Positions 1 to 6,464 of a DNA stretch of 55,247 bases are shown here, piece by piece. The stretch covers positions 1 through 55,247 of the forward strand of contig CACZIT010000039.1 in the NCBI GenBank assembly GCA_902781315.1, in the 5' to 3' direction. The number at the start of each line of letters is the position of its first letter. The first letter of the stretch is position 1. This stretch comes from an uncultured Prevotellaceae bacterium (GTDB lineage Bacteria; Bacteroidota; Bacteroidia; Bacteroidales; Bacteroidaceae). The notes under the pieces were generated by a model. That model was not told where the DNA came from and made no database searches. It saw only the letters and a program-made list of their open reading frames with translations. Position numbers and translations under genes: made by a program.

Positions 1-111
1 GTAAGGAAAAACTGGTATATTTTCTCGTATATTGAACGTTAAATAATTTAAGAGTTATTGAGAACTCTTATTACAGACTGCAAAGTTAAAGTAGGGACGA
101 GATAGGGGTAG

Positions 112-274
112 CCAGCCAATTCATTGGCTGGTATAAGAGATAGTAATTAGATGCGGTGTGCCGTAGGTACATCGACATAAGAGGAATATGAGGAAAAGAA
201 TAGATAATGTCGCGTACCTAAAGGCACGCTAGCCTATAAAAACACAACACAGTACCAGCCAATGAATTGGCTGG
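112..274. repeat. composite palindromic element, copy 1 of about 160 bp
   Basis: The element is bounded by the 20-bp palindrome CCAGCCAATTCATTGGCTGG at 112-131 and its reverse complement at 255-274. Between them lie two inverted 'GTGCC..AGGTAC' modules around a short spacer. The same element appears in opposite orientation at 5088-5246 and 6162-6319: the inner text 'GGCACGCTAGCCTAT' here is the reverse complement of text in the second copy. It has no coding capacity. It resembles a REPIN or small MITE. The rest of 1-486 holds no gene I can see. Confidence 0.75.
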
Positions 275-287
275 CTACCATAATCCC

Positions 288-404
288 GTCCCTACGGGAC
301 TTTACACGCTGCGACAGCAGCCTTACACGGCGCAATGCGCCCTTACCCGCTGCGACAGCAGCCTTACACGACGCGCGGCGTCCTTCCCCGGCGCGACGCC
401 GCAC
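288..404. repeat. tandem array of six 5-bp mini-hairpins
   Basis: Six short hairpins follow one another. The first is GTCCC-TAC-GGGAC at 288-300. Five units then start at 302, 323, 343, 364 and 384, each TTACAC-like plus a 5-bp stem and a 3-4 nt loop: GCTGC/GCAGC twice, GGCGC/GCGCC, GACGC/GCGTC and CGGCG/CGCCG. Stem sequences differ between units but pairing is kept in all. The array lies upstream of the hicAB promoter. Its function is unknown. Confidence 0.7.
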
Positions 405-486
405 TTATTTTATATAAAAATCGGAAAAAATGCGCTGCAATGAAAAAAAACTCAGAAAAATGTTAGGCAGATTCAAAAAAACTTCT

Positions 487-494
487 TACCTTTG
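487..494 (+). promoter_or_regulatory. hicAB promoter -7 box
   Basis: TACCTTTG fits the Bacteroidota TAnnTTTG -7 consensus and lies about 40 nt before the chosen hicA start. No clear -33 box is visible. Confidence 0.6.
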
Positions 495-532
495 CAACGT
501 ATTATAGGGTGGAGTGTGCCCTAAATGGAGAT

Positions 533-796
533 ATGAACAAAAAGGACAAGCTCTTAAGGCGATTTAAAAACTTGCCACGCGACTTTACGTTCGACGAGAT
601 GATAGCGTTATTTCAAAGCTGTGGATTCGAGCTCAACAACAAAGGAGCAACATCCGGGTCGAGAGTGGTATTTGTCAACCAGGTCGACAACAAGAGCTAC
701 ATCATGCACAAGCCCCATTCTGGCAATATCGTCAAGGGATATGTGATGAAACAAGTTCTCACTTTTCTGAAGGTGAACAAATATATAAAAGAATAA
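533..796 (+). CDS. hicA: HicA-type toxin (YcfA-like mRNA interferase)
   Basis: This 87-residue protein has the HicA layout. An N-terminal stretch (FTFDEMIALFQSCGFEL) is followed by a basic, Ser/Gly-rich strand (KGATSGSRVVF) and the HKPH segment that carries the family's catalytic His, in a double-stranded RNA-binding-like fold. HicA proteins cleave mRNA and are neutralised by HicB. A GTG nine codons upstream (509) is in frame. I chose the ATG at 533 because it gives the usual family length and suits the promoter at 487-494. The antitoxin gene follows 15 nt later. Family assignment is from the pattern and the hicB neighbour; toxicity is inferred. Confidence 0.85.
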   Translation: MNKKDKLLRRFKNLPRDFTFDEMIALFQSCGFELNNKGATSGSRVVFVNQVDNKSYIMHKPHSGNIVKGYVMKQVLTFLKVNKYIKE

Positions 797-811
797 AACG
801 GAGTCTGAAAA

Positions 812-1162
812 ATGGGTACGATGAAATACAAAGGCTACACGGGTAGCGTGGAGTATAGCGAAGAAGACAACTGCCTGTTTGGAAAGGTTCAGGGATTGCA
901 GAAAGATTGCATCACCTACGAGGGAAACGACGTGGAGTCCCTGCGAGCAGACTTCCAGGAGGCCGTAGATGACTACCTCAGTCTATGTGAGCAAAGAGGA
1001 GTGACACCCGCAAAACCATACAGCGGAGTTCTCAACCTCAGGCTGAAACCGGAGATACATAGCAAGATTGCTATTCTGGCACAAAAGGCGGGAATCACGG
1101 TCAGTTCTTACATCAGGAGGACACTCGAAAGGGACGTTGAAGTAGCTATGCTGAACAACTAA
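812..1162 (+). CDS. hicB: HicB-type antitoxin
   Basis: The 116-residue protein has an N-terminal partial RNase H-like HicB domain (YKGYTGSVEYSEEDNCLFGKV, then DVESLRADFQEAVDDY, about residues 5-60). A C-terminal ribbon-helix-helix DNA-binding segment follows (LNLRLKPEIHSKIAILAQ ... SSYIRRTLERDV, about residues 72-110). HicB binds and inhibits HicA and represses the operon through its DNA-binding part. The 15-nt gap to hicA and shared strand indicate co-transcription. This is the longer HicB form that carries its own RHH domain. Confidence 0.9.
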   Translation: MGTMKYKGYTGSVEYSEEDNCLFGKVQGLQKDCITYEGNDVESLRADFQEAVDDYLSLCEQRGVTPAKPYSGVLNLRLKPEIHSKIAILAQKAGITVSSYIRRTLERDVEVAMLNN

Positions 1163-1225
1163 TCAACAAACACATATAACAAAAAAGGGAATATTAATAA
1201 TTAACAAACAAAATTTATAACAAGT

Positions 1226-2020
1226 ATGAAAAAATTCTTACTTTCAATGCTAACATGCTGTGTCTGTGCAGGAGCATGGGCACAAGGAACGTTGAATGTG
1301 CCTGAAGTGAACCGCAAAGCCGGTACTGTTCGACAGGCCATCATCGTTAAAAAGAGTGCCTCTAGTGAAGGTGTCGTGAAAATCCAATTGGCTAACGGCG
1401 CCAACTACCGTGACATGCAGTTCGATCTCACGCTCCCCGAGGGTATCTCCTTGGTTAATGTTCCGACGACAGAAAACCCTGTTGTGAAGGTTGATGCAAT
1501 CAACGATGAACACCATGTGTTGTTCTATGCACTCGAGGGCCAGACCGTGAAGATTGCAGTTGTTGACAATGTGGTGAATCTTGCTGAAAACACACAATCT
1601 GCAAGTGCAGAAACCTATGGTAAGTATCTGGCTGATGGCATCGTCTTTGAACTCCCCATCCAGGCTACTGCTGACTTCACAGGCGTGAAGAATGCCAACA
1701 TCGCCAACCTTGCTTTCACCGATGACGCTGCTACCGCTGACATTACTGCTGCTGACGCAACATTCGAAATCGCCATGATGAAGCTCGGTGATATCAACGA
1801 TAATGGTGAGATTGAGATTGGTGATGCAACTTGCGTTATCAACAATATTGTTGGTACTCCTAATGATGTTTATATTGAGGAGGTAGCAGATGTCAATGGT
1901 GAGGAAGGCCCAGGCGAAATTGGTGATGCAACTGTTATCGTAAACATGGTCGTGGGCACTGCATCTTTAGCCAAGGCAGTCGTTTCTGAAGAAGTTGATA
2001 GCTTACCCGATCCAGAGTAA
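1226..2020 (+). CDS. secreted cohesin-like protein with dockerin-like C-terminus
   Basis: A Sec signal peptide (MKKFLLSMLTCCVCAGAWA, cleavage near residue 19) leads a beta-rich region with the cohesin/BACON-like phrase MQFDLTLPEGISL (about residues 65-80). The C-terminus carries two Ca-binding dockerin type I-like repeats: DINDNGEIEIGDATCVINNIVG and DVNGEEGPGEIGDATVIVNMVVG (about residues 190-248). The second loop is irregular. Such proteins are exported and may assemble on the surface, but no partner is visible here. The next gene starts 40 nt downstream and encodes another secreted protein with the same kind of N-terminal beta domain, so the two probably act together. Codon use is more AT-rich than the core genes. 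Confidence 0.7.
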   Translation: MKKFLLSMLTCCVCAGAWAQGTLNVPEVNRKAGTVRQAIIVKKSASSEGVVKIQLANGANYRDMQFDLTLPEGISLVNVPTTENPVVKVDAINDEHHVLFYALEGQTVKIAVVDNVVNLAENTQSASAETYGKYLADGIVFELPIQATADFTGVKNANIANLAFTDDAATADITAADATFEIAMMKLGDINDNGEIEIGDATCVINNIVGTPNDVYIEEVADVNGEEGPGEIGDATVIVNMVVGTASLAKAVVSEEVDSLPDPE

Positions 2021-2060
2021 TTTGTATTATTAGATTATTAACATTTTAGCATTAGAATAT

Positions 2061-3284
2061 ATGAAAAAGTTTTTTATGATATCCGCTCTGCTTGCAATGG
2101 TAAGTGGTGCATTTGCCCAAAATTCCCTTAGTGTTGGAACTACTGAGGTTCCTCAAGGGGGATTAGGGTATATCGAAGTAAAGTATGATTTTGCTCAGGA
2201 GAATTATTTTGCAAACTATTCTTTTGACTTGTATCTCCCGGACGGTATTACCTTGAACACTTCTTCGATTGTCAAAGGTGATTGCCATAGTGAAAACCAT
2301 CCAAAGAATTATACAATCAATGAGAATGATGGATTCTATTCTCTGGATATTATGTCGAATCCTACGACTGCTTTGACAGGAACTTCTGGCCTTTTGGTAA
2401 AGCTTGCAGTGAATGTAGACAGCAAATTGGCTCTCGAATCCGAGCATCAGGGTGCTATCAGAAAAATTCGTTTTGCATCAACTGGTGGTTCAACATCGAC
2501 ATTTAAAGATGTCGAATTCACAATCAAGGTTGTTGAGAACATAGTCACTCTTGATGAGAATTCTACTACAGCTCCCGCTGCAGCTGAGAATGTGAATGTC
2601 CATGTTAAGCGTTCGGTTAAGGCTGGTAACTGGGGAACAATTTGTTTGCCTTTTGCCATGGATGCTAATCAGGTAGCAGCAGTATTTGGTGAGGGAACTC
2701 AATTGGCAAACTTCATTGGGACAGAAATCTTAACAGATGATGATGAATTAGTGTCTGAGATTAAAGTGAAATTTGAAAGTGTAAGTGCTATAGAAGCTAA
2801 TCATCCTTATTTATTGAAGTCTAAAAATGACATTACCTATGATGAGGGCTTTAAGGTAGAGGGTGTTACAATTAATGCAGCGAAGACACCTCAAATCAGA
2901 TTTGATTGGGATGAAGATAACGAAGTTTGGCAAACTTTCTTCAAAGGCGTTTATGTCCCCACAGTTTTGTCTAATAAGAATTGGTTGTTCTTGAGTGGAA
3001 ATAAATTCTATTATTCAAATACTTCTACAACGATGAAGGGCTTCCGTGGATACTTTAAATTTAAGAGCCCTCTTGCTGCAAAGTATAAGGATTTGAGCAC
3101 TGGTGCCCATATAGGTATTCTTATTGATGATGAGGCTACAAGCATTGAGGGCTTTACAACTTCACATGTTGTTGAGGGTGTTTACGATCTCTCTGGCCGT
3201 AAGATTCAGCTTGAGAATGGTGACCTGAACAAGCTGCAGAAGGGTGTTTACATTATCGATGGTAAAAAAGTTACAATTAAGTAA
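2061..3284 (+). CDS. secreted protein with cohesin-like N-terminus and Prevotella-type C-terminal tail
   Basis: The 407-residue protein starts with a signal peptide ending near GAFA-Q (residue 19). Residues 20-170 repeat the theme of the upstream gene (YSFDLYLPDGITL). A middle region follows with WGTICLPFAMDANQVAAVFG and the end reads GVYDLSGRKIQ ... LQKGVYIIDGKKVTIK. That tail is common on exported Prevotella and Bacteroides proteins and resembles a short sorting or anchoring domain; whether it is a type IX secretion signal here is uncertain. I do not recognise an enzymatic domain. The AT-rich codon use matches its neighbour. Confidence 0.65.
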   Translation: MKKFFMISALLAMVSGAFAQNSLSVGTTEVPQGGLGYIEVKYDFAQENYFANYSFDLYLPDGITLNTSSIVKGDCHSENHPKNYTINENDGFYSLDIMSNPTTALTGTSGLLVKLAVNVDSKLALESEHQGAIRKIRFASTGGSTSTFKDVEFTIKVVENIVTLDENSTTAPAAAENVNVHVKRSVKAGNWGTICLPFAMDANQVAAVFGEGTQLANFIGTEILTDDDELVSEIKVKFESVSAIEANHPYLLKSKNDITYDEGFKVEGVTINAAKTPQIRFDWDEDNEVWQTFFKGVYVPTVLSNKNWLFLSGNKFYYSNTSTTMKGFRGYFKFKSPLAAKYKDLSTGAHIGILIDDEATSIEGFTTSHVVEGVYDLSGRKIQLENGDLNKLQKGVYIIDGKKVTIK

Positions 3285-3302
3285 AATAAGGAGGATTAGA
3301 CA

Positions 3303-3500
3303 ATGAAGAAAATAGCATATCAAACCCCTGAGGTAAAAGTTAAGACACTTTTCATAGAATCCCTCATGGCTTGAAGTAACGGTGTACATGGTGATGGTGC
3401 AGGCGTTGATGCTGGCTATGGTGGCATTGATCCAGGTGACGGTACTGTAGATCCCGAAGCCAAGGATGGCTTTAAGTCTAACAGCGTCTGGGACGACTAA
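3303..3500 (+). pseudogene. small acidic Gly/Asp-rich peptide gene interrupted by in-frame TGA
   Basis: A strong ribosome site (AAGGAGG at 3288-3294, 8 nt before the ATG) is unusual in this genome and argues that the start is real. The reading frame runs MKKIAYQTPEVKVKTLF..., meets TGA at codon 24 (3372-3374), and stays open for 41 further codons to TAA, ending in SVWDD. The whole resembles a family of about 60-residue Bacteroidota peptides (MKK...P.VKV... then Gly/Asp-rich, ending in W-D/E) that often follow exported-protein genes. The TGA sits where I recall Gly (LMAGSNG), so a single GGA-to-TGA change would explain it. Selenocysteine, readthrough or a base error are alternatives. Confidence 0.6.
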
Positions 3501-3583
3501 GAAAGTGCTTTCCTGACCTCCTTGCCTGCACTCGACCCCTCACTGAAGGGAAGGGAGTAAAAAGGGAGGAACGGAATCAAAAA

Positions 3584-3650
3584 CCGAAATTGTGGCGGAA
3601 GCCATGAATCATAACCGTAAGCCCTGCTTCCGAACGAAGCAGGGCTTATT
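3584..3650 (+). repeat. 67-bp direct repeat, left copy, ending in terminator hairpin
   Basis: Positions 3584-3650 match 4924-4990 except for the five loop bases. The right part forms the hairpin AAGCCCTGCTTC-CGAAC-GAAGCAGGGCTT, a plausible terminator for the preceding genes. The two copies bracket the 3676-4901 gene cassette, 1340 bp apart. Confidence 0.85.
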
Positions 3651-3675
3651 TGTAAAAAAGCAGGATATTTAAGAC

Positions 3676-3900
3676 ATGAGCAAGGATATTCAATATCGTG
3701 TGACCTATATGGTCTATTGTGTTAGCGCTTTTGCGGTACACTTCGGATTGTCAATGAAGCAGGCTTATTCATACCTGAAGCGTTTTAAAGGGATAGAGTT
3801 CTTAGATCAGTTTTACAATGTCGAACATCTATCTTCCCTGGAAGATGCTGTTTCTGATCTTGCTATTATCTGTCATCGAAATGGAGGAGCATTAACATGA
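3676..3900 (+). CDS. DUF3791 family protein
   Basis: This 74-residue, mostly helical protein has the DUF3791 look (VTYMVYCVSAFAVHFGLSMK, AYSYLKRFKGIEFLDQFYNVEH). DUF3791 genes are commonly paired with DUF3990 genes, and the pair is thought to be toxin-antitoxin-like; that role is inference. The stop overlaps the next start by 4 nt (ATGA), which indicates translational coupling. It is the first gene after the left 67-bp repeat and starts 25 nt from it, so the promoter probably lies within or just after the repeat. No clear TAnnTTTG box is seen. Confidence 0.7.
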   Translation: MSKDIQYRVTYMVYCVSAFAVHFGLSMKQAYSYLKRFKGIEFLDQFYNVEHLSSLEDAVSDLAIICHRNGGALT

Positions 3901-4385
3901 TGATTACTCTTTATCATGGTTCAAATGTGGCTATCGATAAGATTGACTTGTCGAAAGGCCTGAGGGATAAGGATTTCGGCAGAGGTTTTTATCTGACAGA
4001 TATTCGTTTGCAGGCAGAGGAGATGGCTAGGCGGAGAGTAAGAATTGCAGGATTTGGAGAACCTGTTGTAACCACTTTTGCTTTTGACGATGCGCTTCTG
4101 AAAGATAGTAATTGCCTGAAGGTTAAAATTTTCCCAGATAAGCCTTGTGCAGAATGGGCAGAATTTGTTTATTTTAATCGCCATTCGTCTGAAACTGGGT
4201 ACAGCCATTTATATGACATTGTTGTTGGTCCTGTAGCAGACGATGGAGTTGCATTTCAGTTGGCCCGGTATCATGAAGGAATTATTGATATTGATAAGCT
4301 AACTCAAGAATTGACTTTTAGAACATTAAATCGTCAGTATCTCTTTGGAACTGAACGAGCTATTGCAGAATTGAAGAAGATATGA
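3897..4385 (+). CDS. DUF3990 family protein (ADP-ribosyltransferase-like)
   Basis: The 162-residue protein starts with LYHGSNVAIDKIDLSKG and continues RDKDFGRGFYLTDIRLQAEEMA. These are the typical DUF3990 phrases: a YHGS start and a GRGFYLT segment that resemble the first two blocks of ADP-ribosyltransferase folds. Placement in that fold group is from memory of the family, and no activity is shown. The genes on both sides overlap it by 4 nt, giving a three-gene block with DUF3791-like proteins either side. The arrangement suits a toxin flanked by two antitoxin-like proteins, which is unusual because the common arrangement is a pair. Confidence 0.75.
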   Translation: MMITLYHGSNVAIDKIDLSKGLRDKDFGRGFYLTDIRLQAEEMARRRVRIAGFGEPVVTTFAFDDALLKDSNCLKVKIFPDKPCAEWAEFVYFNRHSSETGYSHLYDIVVGPVADDGVAFQLARYHEGIIDIDKLTQELTFRTLNRQYLFGTERAIAELKKI

Positions 4386-4603
4386 GTAATGAGACTAAAT
4401 TTCTAATTGATACTTTGACATCGAATTTGGTGGTGAAAGTGATGGAAGAATTCGGCTATTCTATTTCTGAAGCAATGGATGCTGTCTATAATTCCCAGGT
4501 ATATGATAAGATCCTTGATCAGGAAACAGGTTTGTACTTCCAGAGTGCGGGCTATAACTATGAACTTCTCAGGAAAGAATTGCTGACCGGTAAATATATA
4601 TAA
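4382..4603 (+). CDS. second DUF3791-like small protein
   Basis: The 73-residue protein (LTSNLVVKVMEEFGYSISEAMDAVYNS, then YDKILDQETGLYFQSAGYNYELL) shares size, helical character and the 'SAGYNYELL'-type ending with DUF3791-like partners, but is clearly different from the protein at 3676-3900. It overlaps the DUF3990 gene by 4 nt. A second antitoxin-like partner, or a chaperone of the DUF3990 protein, are both possible readings. Function is not established. Confidence 0.6.
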   Translation: MSNETKFLIDTLTSNLVVKVMEEFGYSISEAMDAVYNSQVYDKILDQETGLYFQSAGYNYELLRKELLTGKYI

Positions 4604-4649
4604 TTCGACTTTTGGAACAAAGATGCCTGACAGGTGTAGGGACAAGAAT

Positions 4650-4901
4650 ATGACAATGACAAATCCATTGCTTAAAGTGACGGCTGCCGAATATGTTAGT
4701 GGATATACCTTACGTCTAACGTTCAATACGGGAGAAGTGCGCTTGGTCGATTTCACACCGTTGATGCAGAAGGGCATTTGTCGGAAACTGCAAGACCTTG
4801 ACTATTTCAAGTCTTTCCGTTTGGATCCCTTCACGGTCGATTGGAACAACGAAATTGGATTCGCACCCCGTTATCTCTATGAGCGTGGCACCGCTGCCTG
4901 A
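4650..4901 (+). CDS. DUF2442 family protein
   Basis: About 83 residues from the ATG at 4650. An upstream in-frame ATG at 4623 would add nine residues that do not look like the family. DUF2442 features are present: YTLRLTFNTGEVRLVDFTPLM, FKSFRLDPFTVDWNNEIGFAP and the closing YLYERG. DUF2442 genes are usually paired with a DUF4160 gene; no such partner is present here, so this may be an orphan. It is the last gene before the right 67-bp repeat and lies 46 nt after the DUF3791-like gene, so it is probably part of the same cassette. Confidence 0.8.
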   Translation: MTMTNPLLKVTAAEYVSGYTLRLTFNTGEVRLVDFTPLMQKGICRKLQDLDYFKSFRLDPFTVDWNNEIGFAPRYLYERGTAA

Positions 4902-4923
4902 TAAGGATGCAACGTCTGCAGAT

Positions 4924-4990
4924 CCGAAATTGTGGCGGAAGCCATGAATCATAACCGTAAGCCCTGCTTCACATCGAAGCAGGGCTTATT
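4924..4990 (+). repeat. 67-bp direct repeat, right copy, ending in terminator hairpin
   Basis: Identical to 3584-3650 apart from the loop (ACATC instead of CGAAC). The hairpin AAGCCCTGCTTC/GAAGCAGGGCTT should end transcription of the cassette. Perfect identity outside the loop suggests recent duplication or a recombination boundary. Confidence 0.85.
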
Positions 4991-5087
4991 TTATTTGTTT
5001 GATGCCATGGGGATGTTTGGTGCCGTAGGTACCAGAGAAGGGTTCTTTCTCCGCTTCGCTACGAAAGCGTCCCATAGGTCCGAGCGG

Positions 5088-5246
5088 CCAGCCAATTCAT
5101 TGGCTGGTAATGGTGGTGTTTTTATAGGCTAGCGTGCCTTTTGGTACGCGACATTATCAGTTCCTTCCCTTGCATTCCTCTTATGTCGCGTACCTACGGC
5201 ACGCCCCCCTGTGTGTATGTCGCGTTCCAGCCAATGAATTGGCTGG
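5088..5246. repeat. composite palindromic element, copy 2
   Basis: Bounded by the CCAGCCAAT palindromes at 5088-5107 and 5227-5246. Inside are GCGTGCC..GGTACGCGACA and its inverted partner TGTCGCGTACC..GGCACGC around a C/T-rich spacer. Orientation is opposite to copy 1. Flanks at 4991-5087 and 5247-5346 carry further small hairpins (GGTACCTACGGCACC and a CGCTTCG-CTA-CGAAAGCG unit also found near 5770) and no gene. Confidence 0.75.
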
Positions 5247-5346
5247 CTACCCCTCTCTGGTACCTACGGCACCACCTCCATTCGCTACCCCTCCGGGGCG
5301 TTTGTTGCCGCTCGGTCCGCAGGTACGCGACATACGGGAGAAATGA

Positions 5347-5664
5347 TCAGTCCATGTGGAACAGCTCCTTGAGGGGAATGGTGACGGGCGAGTTGTCGGG
5401 GTTCACCTCCATGATGTCGGCCATCATGTCCCACCAGCGCTGCGTGATGGGGTCTACGTCGGTGGTGTCCTGCGAGTTGCCGTCGCCGGAACATTCCTGG
5501 TAGGCAAAGAGGATGTTGGTGTCGCGGTCCCAGTAGATGCTGTAGTTGCCGACACCCTGTTCCTTGATCATCTGTTTCAGTTCGGGCCAAATGGCGGCGT
5601 GCCGTTTGGCGTACTCGTCCTCGAAGCCTGGCTTGAGGAACATCTTAAATGCAAATCGGGTCAT
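5347..5664 (-). CDS. rhaM: L-rhamnose mutarotase
   Basis: The 105-residue protein matches the RhaM family throughout: a start with FKMFLKPGFEDEYAKRHA, then IWPELKQMIKEQGVGNYSIY, TQRWWDMMADIM, and the ending NPDNSPVTIPLKELFHMD. RhaM interconverts alpha- and beta-L-rhamnose in the cytoplasm before isomerisation. The family's catalytic His lies in the 'KRHAAIWPEL' segment. No other rhamnose genes are adjacent, so it stands alone between repeat clusters. The 3' side faces the composite element; the 5' side carries a T/A-rich tandem repeat and then a promoter at 5836-5843. Confidence 0.9.
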   Translation of the reverse strand: MTRFAFKMFLKPGFEDEYAKRHAAIWPELKQMIKEQGVGNYSIYWDRDTNILFAYQECSGDGNSQDTTDVDPITQRWWDMMADIMEVNPDNSPVTIPLKELFHMD

Positions 5665-5674
5665 TTGTTTTGTG

Positions 5675-5760
5675 AGAGTTTAGAGTTGAGAGTTTAGAGT
5701 TTAGAGACAGTTTAGAGTTTAAAGTTTAGAGTTTAGAGACAGTTTAGAGAGTTTAAAGTT
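5675..5760. repeat. degenerate GTTTAGAG-type tandem repeat
   Basis: Runs of GTTTAGAG, GTTGAGA and GTTTAAA alternate over about 85 bp immediately upstream of rhaM. They would be transcribed as its leader. No coding content. Confidence 0.6.
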
Positions 5761-5835
5761 CTTTCTCCGCTTCGCTACGAAAGCGTCTCCTTCGTCGCCG
5801 AGCGCGGGGCGTTTTGTGCCAACTGTATAGAGTTG

Positions 5836-5843
5836 CAAATTTA
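5836..5843 (-). promoter_or_regulatory. probable rhaM promoter -7 box
   Basis: On the minus strand the box reads TAAATTTG followed by CAAC. It would give a leader of about 165 nt that includes the GTTTAGAG repeat. The region 5844-6071 holds no gene. Confidence 0.4.
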
Positions 5844-6161
5844 CAAATAATTTTCGAATATCAGAGCGATTTCGCAATAAAATCAGGGGACAACATAGAT
5901 TTTGACGCAAAGGATGAGGATACGATATGTTTAAAAATATTTCAACATTCATTCCCGTTAATTATTCCGTTAATTAATATGGGTGTCCGGTAAAAAAAGT
6001 GCCGAAGGAACACGATAGGGGGGCTCCGCTTCGCAGCGGGTAAAAGTCCCGTAAGGACGAGATAAGGATAGCCAGCCAATTCATTGGCTGGTATGCGGTT
6101 TTGTTTTATGTTCATGCGTGCCTTTGGGGTGTTTGGTGCCGTAGGTACCTGATAATGGTAG

Positions 6162-6319
6162 CCAGCCAATTCATTGGCTGGTAAAAATGGCAGGTAATTG
6201 TTGGCGTGCCTTTAGGTACGCGACATGGTCTGTTTCTTTCCTTTGTGTTCCTCTTGTGTCGCGTACCTACGGCACGCCCAAAACTCCTACACATCATAAC
6301 CAGCCAATGAATTGGCTGG
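6162..6319. repeat. composite palindromic element, copy 3
   Basis: Same structure and orientation as copy 2: end palindromes at 6162-6181 and 6300-6319, inner inverted GCGTGCC/GGCACGC modules, C/T-rich centre. An additional lone end palindrome sits at 6072-6091, preceded by small hairpins (CCGCT-TCGC-AGCGG and GTCC-CGTAA-GGAC). Confidence 0.75.
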
Positions 6320-6464
6320 CTACCCCTCTCTGGTACCTACGGCACCATTCCATTGGCTACCCCTCTCTGGTACCTACAGCACCATTCCATTGGCTACCCT
6401 TCTCTGGTACCTACGGCACCATTCCATTGGCTACCCCTCTCTGGTACCTACGGCACCAATTTTA
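6317..6464. repeat. 37-bp tandem repeat, four units
   Basis: Units begin TGGCTACCCC at 6317, 6354, 6391 and 6428, with exact 37-bp spacing and one or two differences each. Each contains the imperfect hairpin GGTACCTACGGCACC. The first unit grows out of the end of composite element copy 3, which suggests expansion of its flank. The array ends at the pnuT stop codon. Confidence 0.85.

Noticed and set aside
3372-3374. Selenocysteine codon in the small peptide gene
   Set aside because: No convincing SECIS hairpin follows the TGA, and the family has Gly at this place as far as I recall; a nonsense change is simpler. Kept only as an alternative.
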